Shown here piece after piece: positions 35,496-46,128 of a stretch of 64,000 bases of DNA. Each line of letters begins with the position of its first letter. Position 1 is the first letter of the stretch. The position numbers and the translations under genes were made by a program. The notes beneath the pieces are model-generated. The model was not told the DNA's origin, ran no database searches, and saw nothing but the letters and a program-made list of their open reading frames with translations. Source of the stretch: Stomoxys calcitrans (Eukaryota > Arthropoda > Insecta > Diptera > Muscidae). Location of the stretch: contig NC_081553.1 of assembly GCF_963082655.1 (NCBI RefSeq), forward strand, positions 60,457,071 to 60,521,070, in the 5' to 3' direction.

Positions 35496-36560
35496 TTTAA
35501 GGTTAGGTTAGGTTAGGTATAAATGGCAGTCTGCCATCAGGAACAGAAGAAGGAAGATGGCTTCTAGTTCCTACCGTTGAACCATTCAGATCGCTTTAAG
35601 AAGCCCTATAATTTGCGAATGTTCACATCCGCTAAATCAGGCAGGTTCTCAAAGAACTAAGAACCTTAAGTGGAACTCCTTCTGACTGCTATTGCGGGAC
35701 ACACACACAGAAAGCAATAGTCTCTTCTTTTTCGATGTTCTCACAGCTTTTGCAAAAGTCGTTGCTGGCAACCTTCAGTCTGGTAGCATGTTTTCCGATT
35801 AGACAATGACCTGTCATGACGGACACAATGACTGAGATGTCAGTTCGAGTCAATGACAGCAAAGCAGTTTTGGAATGCTCACAGCCCCCTCTTTTTGACC
35901 ATCTATCTGTCATTCGTTGTCCTTCGGGAATGGTCCTGAAAACTTAGCTCACATGTCGCTAGAGGCATACCCACAGATTCTAGTTTCCCTGGAATGTGTT
36001 AGAAAGTTCCTAGTCTTGCAAGCTCGTCCGCTTAACAATTTAATGGGATATGGCTGTGGCCCCGCACCCAGTACAGGTGCATTTTGAACTGTTCAGCCAT
36101 CTCGTTGAGAGATCTGCGACAATGTAGGGCGGTTTTTGTGTTCAGAAATACATTCTTCAGGGATTTAATGGCTACCGGGCTGTCTGAGAAGATATTTAAG
36201 CCAGTTGGCGTTATAACATCATATCTTAGCCATTCCACCACTTCCTTAATTGCGAGGATCTCTGATTGATACACACTGCAGTGGTCAGGTAACCTCTTCG
36301 ATATGACCAGTTCTAGATCTTATGAGTATGTCTAGTTTGGAACCATCTGTATAGAAATCTATGTAACTTCTATTGCCAGGGATATCGTAGTTCCAATCGG
36401 TTCTATCAGGAATGGTGGTGCATTATTTTTTTCAAAAAGCGGCACTGCCTGGAACATCGGATATTGTATAAAGGAGAACACAGTGTCCGTAGCCGCCACA
36501 TGACCAATGACAAAACTCCCTTAACCTCAATTGTGAATTGTGGGCATTTTTTGCAGAATC
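35496..36560 (-). pseudogene. LINE 3' portion with (CCTAA)n tail, related to 7040-9165
   Basis: Minus-strand 36032-36274 encodes RNase H ('VVEWLRYDVI', 'LNIFSDSPVAIKSLKNVF', 'LYWVRGH'). 35689-35913 encodes the C-terminal region with 'VMTGHCLIGKHATRL' and a Cys cluster ('NDFCKSCENIEKEE'). The 3' end is marked by GGTTAGGTTAGGTTAGGT (35502-35519), which on the element's own strand is a CCTAA repeat tail rather than poly(A). Frameshifted and inactive. It has a single copy of the segment that is amplified fivefold at 7374-8270. Confidence 0.7.
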
Positions 36561-36630
36561 TGTGCTAGTGGGTTCCCAAGATTCGGCCAGGCCGAATTTG
36601 CCACATTGTATATTATTTCTATTTTTTTTA

Positions 36631-36967
36631 CGATGTATGGTGCGATACGCAAACATTTTTTCGCTTTAAGGTGTTTGAGTGCGCCAACAATAGCCAGTTT
36701 TGATTTTCACCCCAAGATAACCAACCACACTATTATGGCTTCTGAACAATATAATGAACTGTCACTAAAAAAAGTATCATGAAGCTGTCATTTCTAGTTT
36801 CTCACGATTTATGGTGCGATACACAAACATTTTGTTCACTTTAAGGTGTTTGAGTGTGCCAACAATAGCCAGTTTTGATTTTCAGCCCAAGCCAACCACA
36901 CTATTATGGCTTCTATTCAATAAAATGAACTGTCACTAAAAAAAATATCATGAAGCTGTCATTTCTA
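36631..36967. repeat. Tandem duplication, unit about 174 bp
   Basis: Two similar copies, 36631-36804 and 36805-36967, share 'TATGGTGCGATAC', 'AAGGTGTTTGAGTG', 'CCAACAATAGCCAG', 'CACACTATTATGGCTTCT' and 'TGAAGCTGTCATTTCTA'. The second copy is cut by a mariner MITE. The first copy shows the uninterrupted junction 'CATTTCTAGTTT'. Confidence 0.8.
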
Positions 36968-37204
36968 TTGGGTTGCCCAAAAAGTAATTGCGGATTTTTT
37001 AAAAGAAAGTGAATGCATTTTTAATAAAACTTAGAATGAACTTTAATCAAATATACTTTTTTTTACACTTTTTTTCTAAAGCAAGCTAAAAGTAACAGCT
37101 GACAACTGACAGAAGAAAGAATGCAATTACAGAGTCACAAGCTGTGAAAAATTTGTCAATGCCGACTATATGAAAAATCCGCAATTACTTTTTGAGCAAC
37201 CCAA
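36968..37204 (-). mobile_element. mariner-type MITE, copy 2
   Basis: 237 bp, TTGGGTTGCCC...GCAACCCAA, flanked by TA on both sides. Deleting the element and one TA restores 'CATTTCTAGTTTC', which is found uninterrupted in the neighbouring tandem copy near 36790. This confirms the TA target duplication. Confidence 0.9.
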
Positions 37205-38084
37205 TAGTTTCATAGATATAACAGTGGGAACTTGGTAACAATTCATCTTAGCTCTTTAGATTGGAATATTTGATACGATAAAACAAGGTGAAAAGAGGTT
37301 CTTATTTAAAGGTGAATATGGAAAATCCGTACTGTTCCTAAATATGGGTGATGGGTGTATCAAAATTTCGCCACAACCTAATCTAACTCGCCTTAACTTC
37401 TTTTGACGAACATTTTCTCTGTCAAATGTGTCCCAGCATTCAGTATCAACCTGACAATTTCAATGTTGGCTTATATCAATCCCTACAAACATTTCCAATA
37501 TTTGAGTTTGAAATGCCAATTAAAATATCCTTTCTAATGTTAGTGTTCCATTGCAAAATGTTGCATTAATCTGCGCGGATCAACCCCCTTTGTGACAAAC
37601 AATTGATTTGGCAAGCGTATCAAATTATTGAAATACGATTGAATTTAATTGAATATCAATAAAAATGGGAACAATTGAAAATTGTTAATGTTTCCCAGAG
37701 CTGGTGTCGGATTTTATGGTCTAAACCCTACCAGGACCAGACCAGAGAATAGTCGTCACACCATTATTTCTAATTTATGCCAAACGAATACACATCACAG
37801 AGTGAGTAAGAGGGAAGCGGGAGATGGCAGGAAATACGAACTTTGACTAGAAAATAAATTCATTTATAGTCTCATACAAACAATTCAATTTTTGTGAGTT
37901 TTAGAAAAAATAGAAAACAAACGATTTGTTGTTTTGTTACAAATCTTGCTAAGCAGATGAGAATGATGGCGGTGTTTGAATGATAAAAGTCGTTGGATTG
38001 TGAGGCAACTTTTTTCATTTTGTAGCTAAGACAATTGAATTATATTTTTCAGAAAATAATGAATCGAAAAATTCAAAAAAAAAA
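37205..38084. other. Intergenic DNA, no recognised gene
   Basis: AT-rich, no repeat family or open frame recognised. Confidence 0.5.
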
Positions 38085-38292
38085 ATCTGCTTAGTTTGGC
38101 TGGGTCAAATCTTGGATACCCACCACCATATATTCTGCTGAAAGTGCACACACATATTAACTCAACAGGGTAGCTGACACGAAGTGTTATTAATTCAAAT
38201 CTCATTTTTGTTATACCCTCCAATTTGGGTTGGGGGTATACTAATTTCGTCATTCCGTTTGTAACAGCTCGAAATAATCGTCTAAGACCCCA
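38085..38292 (-). repeat. DINE-1-like pieces in opposite orientations
   Basis: 38085-38130 looks like a decayed hairpin end in plus orientation ('AGTTTGGCTGGGTCAAATC', 'GGATACCCACCACCATA'). 38212-38292 is a reversed tail ('TTATACCCTCCAATTTGGG', 'GGTATACTAATTTCGTC', 'GTCTAAGACCCCA'). It is cut at 38292 by the Helitron-like element. Confidence 0.6.
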
Positions 38293-40697
38293 TCTTATAC
38301 ATAAAAATCAATTTGTGTTTGTTTGTAGGTTTGTTTGTTTGTTTGTATGTTTGTGTGTTCCTTTAGACTCAGAAACGGCTGAACCGATTTTCTTGAAATG
38401 TTCACAGATGGTACATATTGACCCCGTGGTGAAAATAGGGTACTACATTATCTGATATCTGAAGGGGGGCGGACCCTCCCCCTTACCCTAATTTTCAGGA
38501 ACGCCAGATCTCGGAGATGGGTGGTGCGATTTAAGCGAAATTTTGTGTGCTCTCATATAGTATGTGCTCTCATCATATAGTGTGTGCTCTCATATAGTAC
38601 CCTAAAACTAAAAATTTGGTATCCAAATTTCGGATGGGGTACCTAGGGGGGCCGCCCCATCCTAAAACCTACCAAACATATATTTAGACCAATCTCGACA
38701 ATATGGGACTTAAATGAAAGGTATTTAGGATAAGAACACCTATCTGATATCCAATTGTCGGACCAAGTGCTAGGAGGACCACTCCAAGCGCCAAAACACC
38801 CCTAAATCGGACATAATTACCGACCATGGCAATATGGGACTCAAATGAAAGGTATTTGCGAGTATAATACGAATCTGATATCCAAATTTGGGTCCACGTT
38901 TCTGGGGGTCAACCCCTTTCCCAATACACCCCCAAACAGGACTTATTTACTGACCATGGCAATATGGGGCTTAAATAAAAGGTATTTTAGTATAGAATTC
39001 GAATCTGATATCCAAATATGAGACCAAGTGTTTGGGGGGCCGCCCCAAACTCTTGGTCTCCCCAAAAACCTCCCTCAAAGGGGGCACATTTACGACCATA
39101 GCCACATGGGGCTCAAATGAAAGGTCTTTGGGAGCAAAGCACAAATCTGATATCAATATTCGGGAAAAGTGTGTATGGGGCCACCCCCACAATACCACCC
39201 AACCCCCAAAACACCCCAAAATCGGACATATTTACCGAACATGGCAATATGGGACTCAAATTAAAGGTATTTGGGAGTAGACCACGTATCTGATATCAAC
39301 ATTAGGGACCAACTGTCTTAAAGAGAGTGATACTAAATATTTATAGTTTTTAGGACCAATTCCCCAATCCGGAGGCCACCGTAGCGCCTATGACGCTGAA
39401 CGTCTGGGTTCGAATCCTGGCGAGACCATCACCATTAGGCTTTTCCCCTCCAATTGCTGGCCACATTTGTTAGGTACTATGCGCCTATGACACTGAACGC
39501 CTGGGTTTGAATCCTGGCGAGACCATCACCATTAGGGTTTTCCCCTCCTAATGCTGGCAACATTTGTGAGGTACTATGCCATGTAAAACTTCTCTCCAAA
39601 GAGGTGTCTCACTCCTTATCATTGAGCTTAAACTTGAATCGGACTGCACTCATTGATATGTGAGAGTTTGCCCCTTTTCCTTAGTGGAATGTTCTTGGGC
39701 AAAATTGGCATTTTTACCCCAAACCGGACATATTTGCTGACTTTTGCAAAAGGAGTTTAAATGAGATTTGGAAACGAATTTGATATCCAATTTTGAGGCC
39801 AATGGCAATATGGGGTTCAAATAAATGATATATAGATATATGAGAATAGAGCACGTTGCTGATATATTTTCCGGGCTTAGTGTTTGGGGGACCACCCCAA
39901 TCCCCAAAACACCCCCAAATCGGCCATATTTACCGCCCATGTCAATGTGGAGCTTAAATGAAAGGTATTGGGTGGTAGAGCAAGAATTGATACCCATTTT
40001 CGGGACCAATTTTCTGGGGGTCTACCCCTTTCCCAAAATACCCCACAAACAGCCATTTTTTAGTGACCATCGCAATATGGGGCTCAAACAAAGGTATTTG
40101 GGAGTAAAATACGAATTTGAAATCTAAATTTACGACCATGTATTAGGAGCCTCACCCCTTCCACAAAACACCCCCTAAGCTGTAAAAATTTTTCGACCAT
40201 GCCAATATGTGGCTCAAATGAAAGGTATTTGAGATTAGAAAACGAATTAGATTAACTTTTTTGGGGCTATGTGGTTGGGGGACGCCTCATCGTGTAAACT
40301 GCCCTAAACCAATGGCAATATGGGGTTTAAATAAATGGTATTTGAAAGAAGAGCCCTATGCTGATATTTTTTCAGGGCCAAGTGTCTGGGATGAGATGGT
40401 CACCTCATCCCCGAAGACACCACTAAATCAGATATCAAGAGAATATCGGGCTGAAATAAAGTATTTTAAGAATGGAGTACACCTTACATCCAAACTTAAA
40501 TTCGTCGACCAATAAAGATCATATGGGATTCGGATAAAGGCACTTATATTGTTAAACTGTTAGTCAAGCGATATACTATTTTCGTATTATGGTATTTCAC
40601 TAAAAGATCCTTAATTGTCGAAAATAAATATTCCAAGGAAACTTTTGTTCCATATAAAGTAAAAGAAGGCGCAGCGGAGCGGGCCCCGGTCAGCTTG
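38293..40697 (+). mobile_element. Helitron-like element, plus orientation (2405 bp)
   Basis: Starts TCTTATACATAAAAATCAA after host A, and ends 'CGGAGCGGGCCCCGGTCAGCTTG' (shown in part) before host T. The 3' tetranucleotide is CTTG, a one-base decay of the CTAG seen in other copies. The body carries the family's units reversed ('CAATATGGGACTCAAATG', 'AAAGGTATTTGGGAGTA'). A SINE is inserted at 39371-39715. It sits within a reversed DINE-1-like tail. Confidence 0.6.
39371..39715 (+). repeat. SINE with duplicated tRNA-like head
   Basis: The segment from GCGCCTATGACGCTGAACG to 'TTAGGTACTAT' (from 39384) is repeated at 39481, spacing 97 bp. The copy therefore has two B-box regions (GGTTCGAATCC and GGTTTGAATCC) but no full A box ('GTAGCGCCTATG' lacks the central part). 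The body and tail are normal. Confidence 0.75.
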
Positions 40698-41089
40698 TAT
40701 ATACTAAAATCCCCAACATTGGAAATTCTGTGAAAATCATGTGAGAAAACATATGAATTAGTCTGTTTACGTTCTTGTATTGTGATGTTCCAAATCCTTT
40801 CGTCATTTTTCGACCATATTCCAGCTGAAGATCATTTAAATTCAATGGTTTCTTCTAAAAGAATAACATGAACTTATAAAAGCTAGGCAAGTGTGTGCTG
40901 TTGTGCAAACGCTGATACGCCATGTATCAACACCTTTGACGAATTAAGGTTGCTTAAGGTGCTCTACATACCCATCGACTATTGAGTACGGTGTGGAGCG
41001 CACATTTGTTATGAAACAGGAACCAATAAGTCCCTTAGATCTCCAAAGCGCAGTTAGAAGTCAGACTCGGTCATTCAGCGGTATTGCTC
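40698..41089. other. Intergenic DNA, no recognised gene
   Basis: Nothing recognised other than the start of the shared repeat near 41040. Confidence 0.4.
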
Positions 41090-41215
41090 GAAATGACAAG
41101 CCGAGTTATTGGCGCCTTAAATAACCAATGCTTTTCATATTTCCGTGGCGATCGGTCCTTTGGACTGGAACAAACTTGCTCACCTATGGAGCTTGACGAG
41201 GATTACTATCTCTAT
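41090..41215. repeat. Dispersed repeat shared with 11395-11520
   Basis: 'GCCGAGTTATTGGCGCCTTA', 'GTGGCGATCGGTCCTTTGGA' and 'GAGCTTGACGAGGA' match the earlier copy in order and spacing. Class unknown. Confidence 0.5.
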
Positions 41216-41274
41216 ATATCAACTTGGGCAAAATTTTTTATCAGATTTGTACTCCACTTCTAAATACTACCTTA

Positions 41275-41754
41275 TACTACTTTCGTTATTCCGTTTGTAA
41301 CACAACGAAATATTGATCTGAACACCAACAAAGCATATATATTCTTGATCGCCTTGACATTCTAAGTCGATTTAGCTCTGTCCGTCAGTCTGTTCGATAG
41401 TACGCTAACTTTCGACGAAATAAAGCTTTGATATAGCTGCCGTATAAACCAATAACGGATCTTGACTTCTTAAGCATCATAGGGGAAAGTTTTTATCTGA
41501 TTTATCTGAAATTTTGCATGAAGTGTTTTGTTATGACTGCCAATAATTGTACCAACAATGGTTCAAATCGGATCATAACCTGTAATAGCTTCCATATAAA
41601 CCGATATCGGTTCTTGACTTTTTGAGCCGCTAGAGGACGCAACTATTATCCCATGTTGCTAAAATTTTGCAAGAAGTGGTCTACTTTGACTTCCAACAAC
41701 TGTGCCAAGTATGGTACAAATCGGTTCATAACCTGACATAGCTCCCATATAGGA
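41275..41754 (-). repeat. DINE-1-like element, reversed tail and body
   Basis: Reversed family tail ('TTTCGTTATTCCGTTTGTAA', 'ATATATATTCTTGATCGCC', 'TTAGCTCTGTCCGTCAG') followed by two or three reversed body units ('CCATATAAACCGATATCGG', 'GAAATTTTGCATGAAG', 'TGTGCCAAGTATGGTACAAA'). The hairpin end is missing. Confidence 0.65.
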
Positions 41755-41811
41755 GAGGCGGCCCCCAAACACTTGGTCCCATGTATGGATATCAGATTCG
41801 AATTGAGCACT
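41755..41811 (-). repeat. Helitron-like unit fragment, left of LINE
   Basis: 'GAGGCGGCCCCCAAACACTT' and 'GGATATCAGATTCGAATT' are family blocks. The family resumes at 43098 after the R1-type LINE, with about 55 bp of the expected unit missing. Confidence 0.55.
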
Positions 41812-43097
41812 TGACTTATTCGTGAGTTACATGGCCGTTCTGTATAGTGTGGAAAAGGGAATTCCATTAGTGCGTGAGGATTGGCTCACTGCTTCGGAGC
41901 TTGCAGATGGGGATATTAGGCGGCTCAAGACACTCCTTTTGGAGCGTCTTGATAATAGGTGGAGGACTAGATGGACGAACAGTGACAATGGTCGGGTGAC
42001 TTACGAATTTATTCGTGACGCGACGTTCGTACGAGACCGCCCGGACTTTGGCTTCGGCCCAAGTCTGGGCTTCATACTGACGGGACATGGTTCCTTTAAT
42101 GCATTTTTGCATCAGAGGAACTTGTTCGCGACTGATTTGTGCGACTGTGGGAGACCTGAGGACTGGAGGCATGTACTGACAGAATGCCCGTACTATGCAG
42201 ACATTAGAGATTTAGGCGCGATGGGGATTAGCGAGGCGGTGTGGGATTTCAGTAGGGCCCTTGAGGACGAGACGATTGTTGCAAAGCTGGCCACCTTTTC
42301 CCGGGAAGTATTTCTTAGGAGGCGGACTAGACTTAGTGTAGGTATGAATGCACGCTAGATATCCATAACGAGGTGTTGCTGTGCTGGCGCGACTGTGTGA
42401 TTTGGTGCTGCGCATGAAATGGCCTGGCACCTGCCTTGCCCATGTTGATGCAGCGGTGTTTGCCCACTGTTGATTCCCTTAGCTGTCACCCGTGAGGGTG
42501 GCCGCGTTGATTGTAAAGTCCCATGTTGTTGCTGATTTATGTGACGTAGCCCGTGAGGGCTGCCGTGTCCTGTTTGTGTTTTGTGTATATTGTCTGTTTG
42601 TATGTTTGATTCATATTTTTGTATGCTGGCTGAGGTCGGCGTAGGGTGATTTTTTCCCATTCAGGTGACCAGTCCGGAACTGTTTGGGGTTCAACTGGTA
42701 GTAGTCTTTTAGGGCTACGAAGTCTGATCGGAGACTTTAAACTGGTACCACGGGTGTCAGGAGCTCCTGGAACTTTGGTTCCAGCCTGACAATGGTGAGG
42801 CCACAGTGGGGAGCAACATGGTGGCTGTGGTTTGTACCCAAATCGCGGGTAGAGCATAAGCTCGGCGTGGAGTTGCGTTTTCAACCGGGTGCCGTGACCC
42901 ATAGATCGGAAGGAGTTTTAGGTAGTGCTCCGCTCCTAACCAAGGAGGTGAACACGTCCAAATACGTGGGATCAAATTGGTACTCATGTGTGGGTTACCA
43001 CATGTGGGGGCGTTGGTAGACGCATTGTATTCACCCTTGGGCCTCGCAGTTTTGGGCCGTGATGGCAGGTATCTGCGTAAAACTCGACATTCGTGTC
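41812..43097 (+). pseudogene. R1-type LINE, 3' end only
   Basis: 41822-42358 encodes the C-terminal part of an R1-like ORF2: 'RWRTRWTNSDNGRVTYEFI', 'GFILTGHGSFNAFLHQR', and a zinc knuckle 'LCDCGRPEDWRHVLTECPYY' (C-x-C-x7-H-x4-C). The frame is open to a natural stop (42356-42358), so this copy is fairly young but severely 5'-truncated, as is usual for LINEs. A GC-richer 3' UTR of about 740 bp follows. It appears inserted in a Helitron-like repeat. No RT domain is present. Confidence 0.75.
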
Positions 43098-43671
43098 AGT
43101 AAATAAGTACTGTTTGGGGGGATGTTTTGGGAAGGGGTGGATCCCCAAAAAAGGAGATACGAATTCTACTCCCAAATACCTTTCATTTGAGTCCCATATT
43201 GCCATGGTCGGTAAATATGTCCGATTTATGAGTATTTTGGGGGTTGGGGTGGACCCCTAACAATTGGTTCGACAATTGGATATCAGATACGTGTTCTTAT
43301 CCTAAATACCTTTCATTTGAGTCCCATATGGTCGCGATTGGTCTAAATATATGTTTGGTAGGTTTAAGGATGGGGCGGCCTCCTAGGTACCCCATCTTAA
43401 ATTTGGTTACCAAGTTTTTATTTTTGGGGTACTATACGAGAGCACACAAAATTTCGCTTAAATCGCACCACCCATTTCCGAGATCTGGCGTTTCTGAAAA
43501 TGGGGAGGGTCCGCCCCCCCACCCCCCTTCAGATATCAAACAATGTAGCACCCTTTTTTTTACCACGGGGTCATTATGCACCATCTGTGAAATTGGTTCA
43601 GCCGTTTCTGAGTCTATAAGGAACACAAAAACAAACAAACACAAATTGATTTTTATAAATATATAAGATTA
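43098..43671 (-). repeat. Helitron-like element, distal part
   Basis: Three or so units followed by the standard terminal block ('TTTCGCTTAAATCGCACCAC', 'CCGAGATCTGGCGTTTCTG', 'GGTTCAGCCGTTTCTGAGTC') and the terminus 'GATTTTTATAAATATATAAGA'. Completes the element begun at 41755. Confidence 0.65.
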
Positions 43672-44757
43672 GTTTTATATAAATGGAATTAGCCACAACA
43701 AGTCACCTCGTAAGCACCCTGCCTAGTGTCCATCCATGCACTAATCGCTTTTCCGCTTCTGCACTGTCCCTGTATGTATGTGAAAGACTCAACCTGTCAA
43801 TTTCGATTTGAGCGATATTCAATTTTGTTTTAATATATGGCTGAAGGCCATCATGTGAACACTTCAAACTGTCGATCCATGAAAACCTTCACCCACAAGT
43901 GTTTTTTTTTCTGGTATTGCTTTCGAAGAATAGCCAACTCACGTTATGGGATACGTGTTTTTCTTGAGTTTTCAATCATTCAATCGTTTTATTGAACTTC
44001 AAGTGAAAAAAATTTTCACGTTTCGCTATTGTTTCGCGTTTTTGTTTTAAAATAATTCAATTTCTCAACATCTGTTTCATTTTACACCAGGGTTAATTAA
44101 CAGAAAATTGCAGCAGAAATTTTTTACGTTTTCCTTGATATCTTGGGGTGAAATAGCTTAAATAATGGACATTAAGATTTGTTTTTTGCTTTAAATACGT
44201 AATGTGATGTTGTTATTGAAGGTATCATCTGAATATGTATCTAAACAGTCACCTGCAGCGTATATTTGATGGTCTATGGACGAGGGCGTTTCCAACTTGG
44301 GATATCCACCTATGATGGTGGATACATTTCTTAGCCGTATGGAAGGTAGACCTTGGTGAACTCAAGAAGTTCAATCGGGAAGTCCGTTTAGGACACCTAT
44401 ATACATCCAACTTCGATCCGAGCTGAAACATATTCAACTTGGATGAAGTAAAGTCTTGGATGAAGTAAAATCTAGTTTAAGGTTCCAAATTTCTGCAAAA
44501 TTGGAAAAAATTTCAAAGTTAGATCGAGTTAAATCGAATTTGGAAAGTTAAATCGAGAGATTTGTCTAAATATGATTGGGTAAAACATACATCAAGATGA
44601 CCTTTAATCTAATGGTTGATTTATATGGCAGATATATCCAAATATGATCTTTTCTGGGCCATATCCAGCAGGATGGTCATATATAACTTTCTGTACCAAG
44701 GTTCAGCAACATTAAAATGACTACGAGTATGAAGAACTAATTCATTAACTCAATCTA
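43672..44757. other. Intergenic DNA; old DINE-like traces in second half
   Basis: 43672-44260 is unrecognised. 44270-44720 holds decayed DINE body blocks ('TTATATGGCAGATATATCC', 'TTCTGGGCCATATCC', 'AAATCGAGAGATTTGTC'). No gene seen. Confidence 0.45.
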
Positions 44758-44995
44758 TTGGTTGCCCAAAAAGTAATTGCGGATTTTTTTAAAAGAAAGT
44801 AAATGCATTTTTAATAAAACTTAGAATGAACTTTAATCAAATATACTTTTTTTACACTTTTTTTTTTAAAGCAAGCTAAAAGTAACAGCTGATAACTGAC
44901 AGAAGAAAGAATGCAATTACAGAGTCACAAGCTGTGAAAAAATTTGTCAACGCCGACTATATGAAAAATCCGCAATTACTTTTTGGGCAACCCAA
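44758..44995 (-). mobile_element. mariner-type MITE, copy 3
   Basis: 238 bp with terminal TTGGTTGCCC (one G lost) and GGGCAACCCAA, flanked by TA. Same interior as copy 2. Confidence 0.85.
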
Positions 44996-45505
44996 TAGCA
45001 TTTCGCCATTACAGCCTCTGTACCAGAAATGCCCGTCGAGCCCTCTCCGCCAAGAAGCCAAACGCATCACATGATGACTGGTTTTTTTGGTATCCTCTGT
45101 TTTGCTTTTCCATTGCAAAAACCTTCGATCATTCGAAAGAGAAATAATCACAGACTACATATTGCATATCATTGAGATTTTACAAGCGTAGCTAACTAAA
45201 ACAACACCGATATGACACAACAAACAATTTATGGCATTATAAGTACATTGAACACTATCGGATTGTGGTCCATGACAAATGCCCAAACCAAAAATGTCAC
45301 CCCTAAGTATATTCCCAGGAAAATCATCGCAAATCATTATGGTATGAATTTTGCACACTTTTCCTAAAAACCAAATCAATGGTGAAATAGGGTCACACAA
45401 TAGTGACACATTTCAACATTATCGTAAGGGAAAAAAGGAAATGTCCGTTACGAAAATTTGTTACACTATTGCCTTGAAGGAGAAAGTTTTAATTTTTCAT
45501 ATATA
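44996..45505. other. Intergenic DNA between two MITEs
   Basis: No repeat or gene recognised. It separates two MITEs of opposite orientation. Confidence 0.45.
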
Positions 45506-45742
45506 TTGGGTTGCCCAAAAAGTAATTGCGGATTTTTCATATAGTCGGCGTTGACAAATTTTTTCACAGCTTGTGACTCTGTAATTGCATTCTTTCTTCT
45601 GTCAGTTATCAGCTGTTACTCTTAGCTTGCTTTAGAAAAAAAGTGTAATAAAAGAATATTTGATAAAAGTTCATTCTAAGTTTTATTAAAAATTCATTTA
45701 CTTTCTTTTAAAAAATCCGCAATTACTTTTTGGGCAACCCAA
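45506..45742 (+). mobile_element. mariner-type MITE, copy 4
   Basis: 237 bp, TTGGGTTGCCC...GGGCAACCCAA with TA on both sides, in plus orientation relative to copy 1. Very similar to copies 1 and 5. Confidence 0.9.
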
Positions 45743-45786
45743 TATGATTTTCTATCTAATTTCATCGAAATTTATGGTAGCTATCG

Positions 45787-46103
45787 ATGACCACCGTAGT
45801 GCAGAGGATAGCATGTCGGCCTATGACGCTGAACGCCTGGGTTCGAATTCTGGCGAAACCATCAGAAAAATTTTTCCGCGGCGGTTTTCCCCTCCTAATG
45901 CTGGCAACATTTGTGAGGTACTATGCCATCTAAAACTTCTCTCGAAAGAGGTGTCGCTCTGCGGCACGCCGTTCGGACTCGGCTATAAAAAGGAGGCCCC
46001 TTATCATTGAGCTTTAACTTGAATGGGACTGCTCTCATTGATAGGTGAGAAGTTTGCCCCAGTTCCTTAGTGGAATGTTTATGGACAGAATTTGCATTTG
46101 CAA
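45787..46103 (+). repeat. tRNA-derived SINE, full length
   Basis: Best-preserved plus-strand copy: A-box region 'CCACCGTAGTGCAGAGGATA', B box GGTTCGAATTC (one change), body, and end 'GGACAGAATTTGCATTTGCA'. Ends 25 bp before the Transib element. Confidence 0.8.
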
Positions 46104-46123
46104 TATCTTCGGTACGTAGTTCA

Positions 46124-46128
46124 CGTCG
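46124..46128. other. Transib target-site duplication, left
   Basis: CGTCG directly before the element's CACAGTG. The same CGTCG follows the right end at 51478-51482. The 5-bp GC-rich CGNCG form is the known Transib target. Confidence 0.9.

Noticed and set aside
35501..35520. TTAGG-like run as an interstitial telomere
   Set aside because: Only about four repeats, located at the 3' end of a LINE; best explained as the LINE tail.
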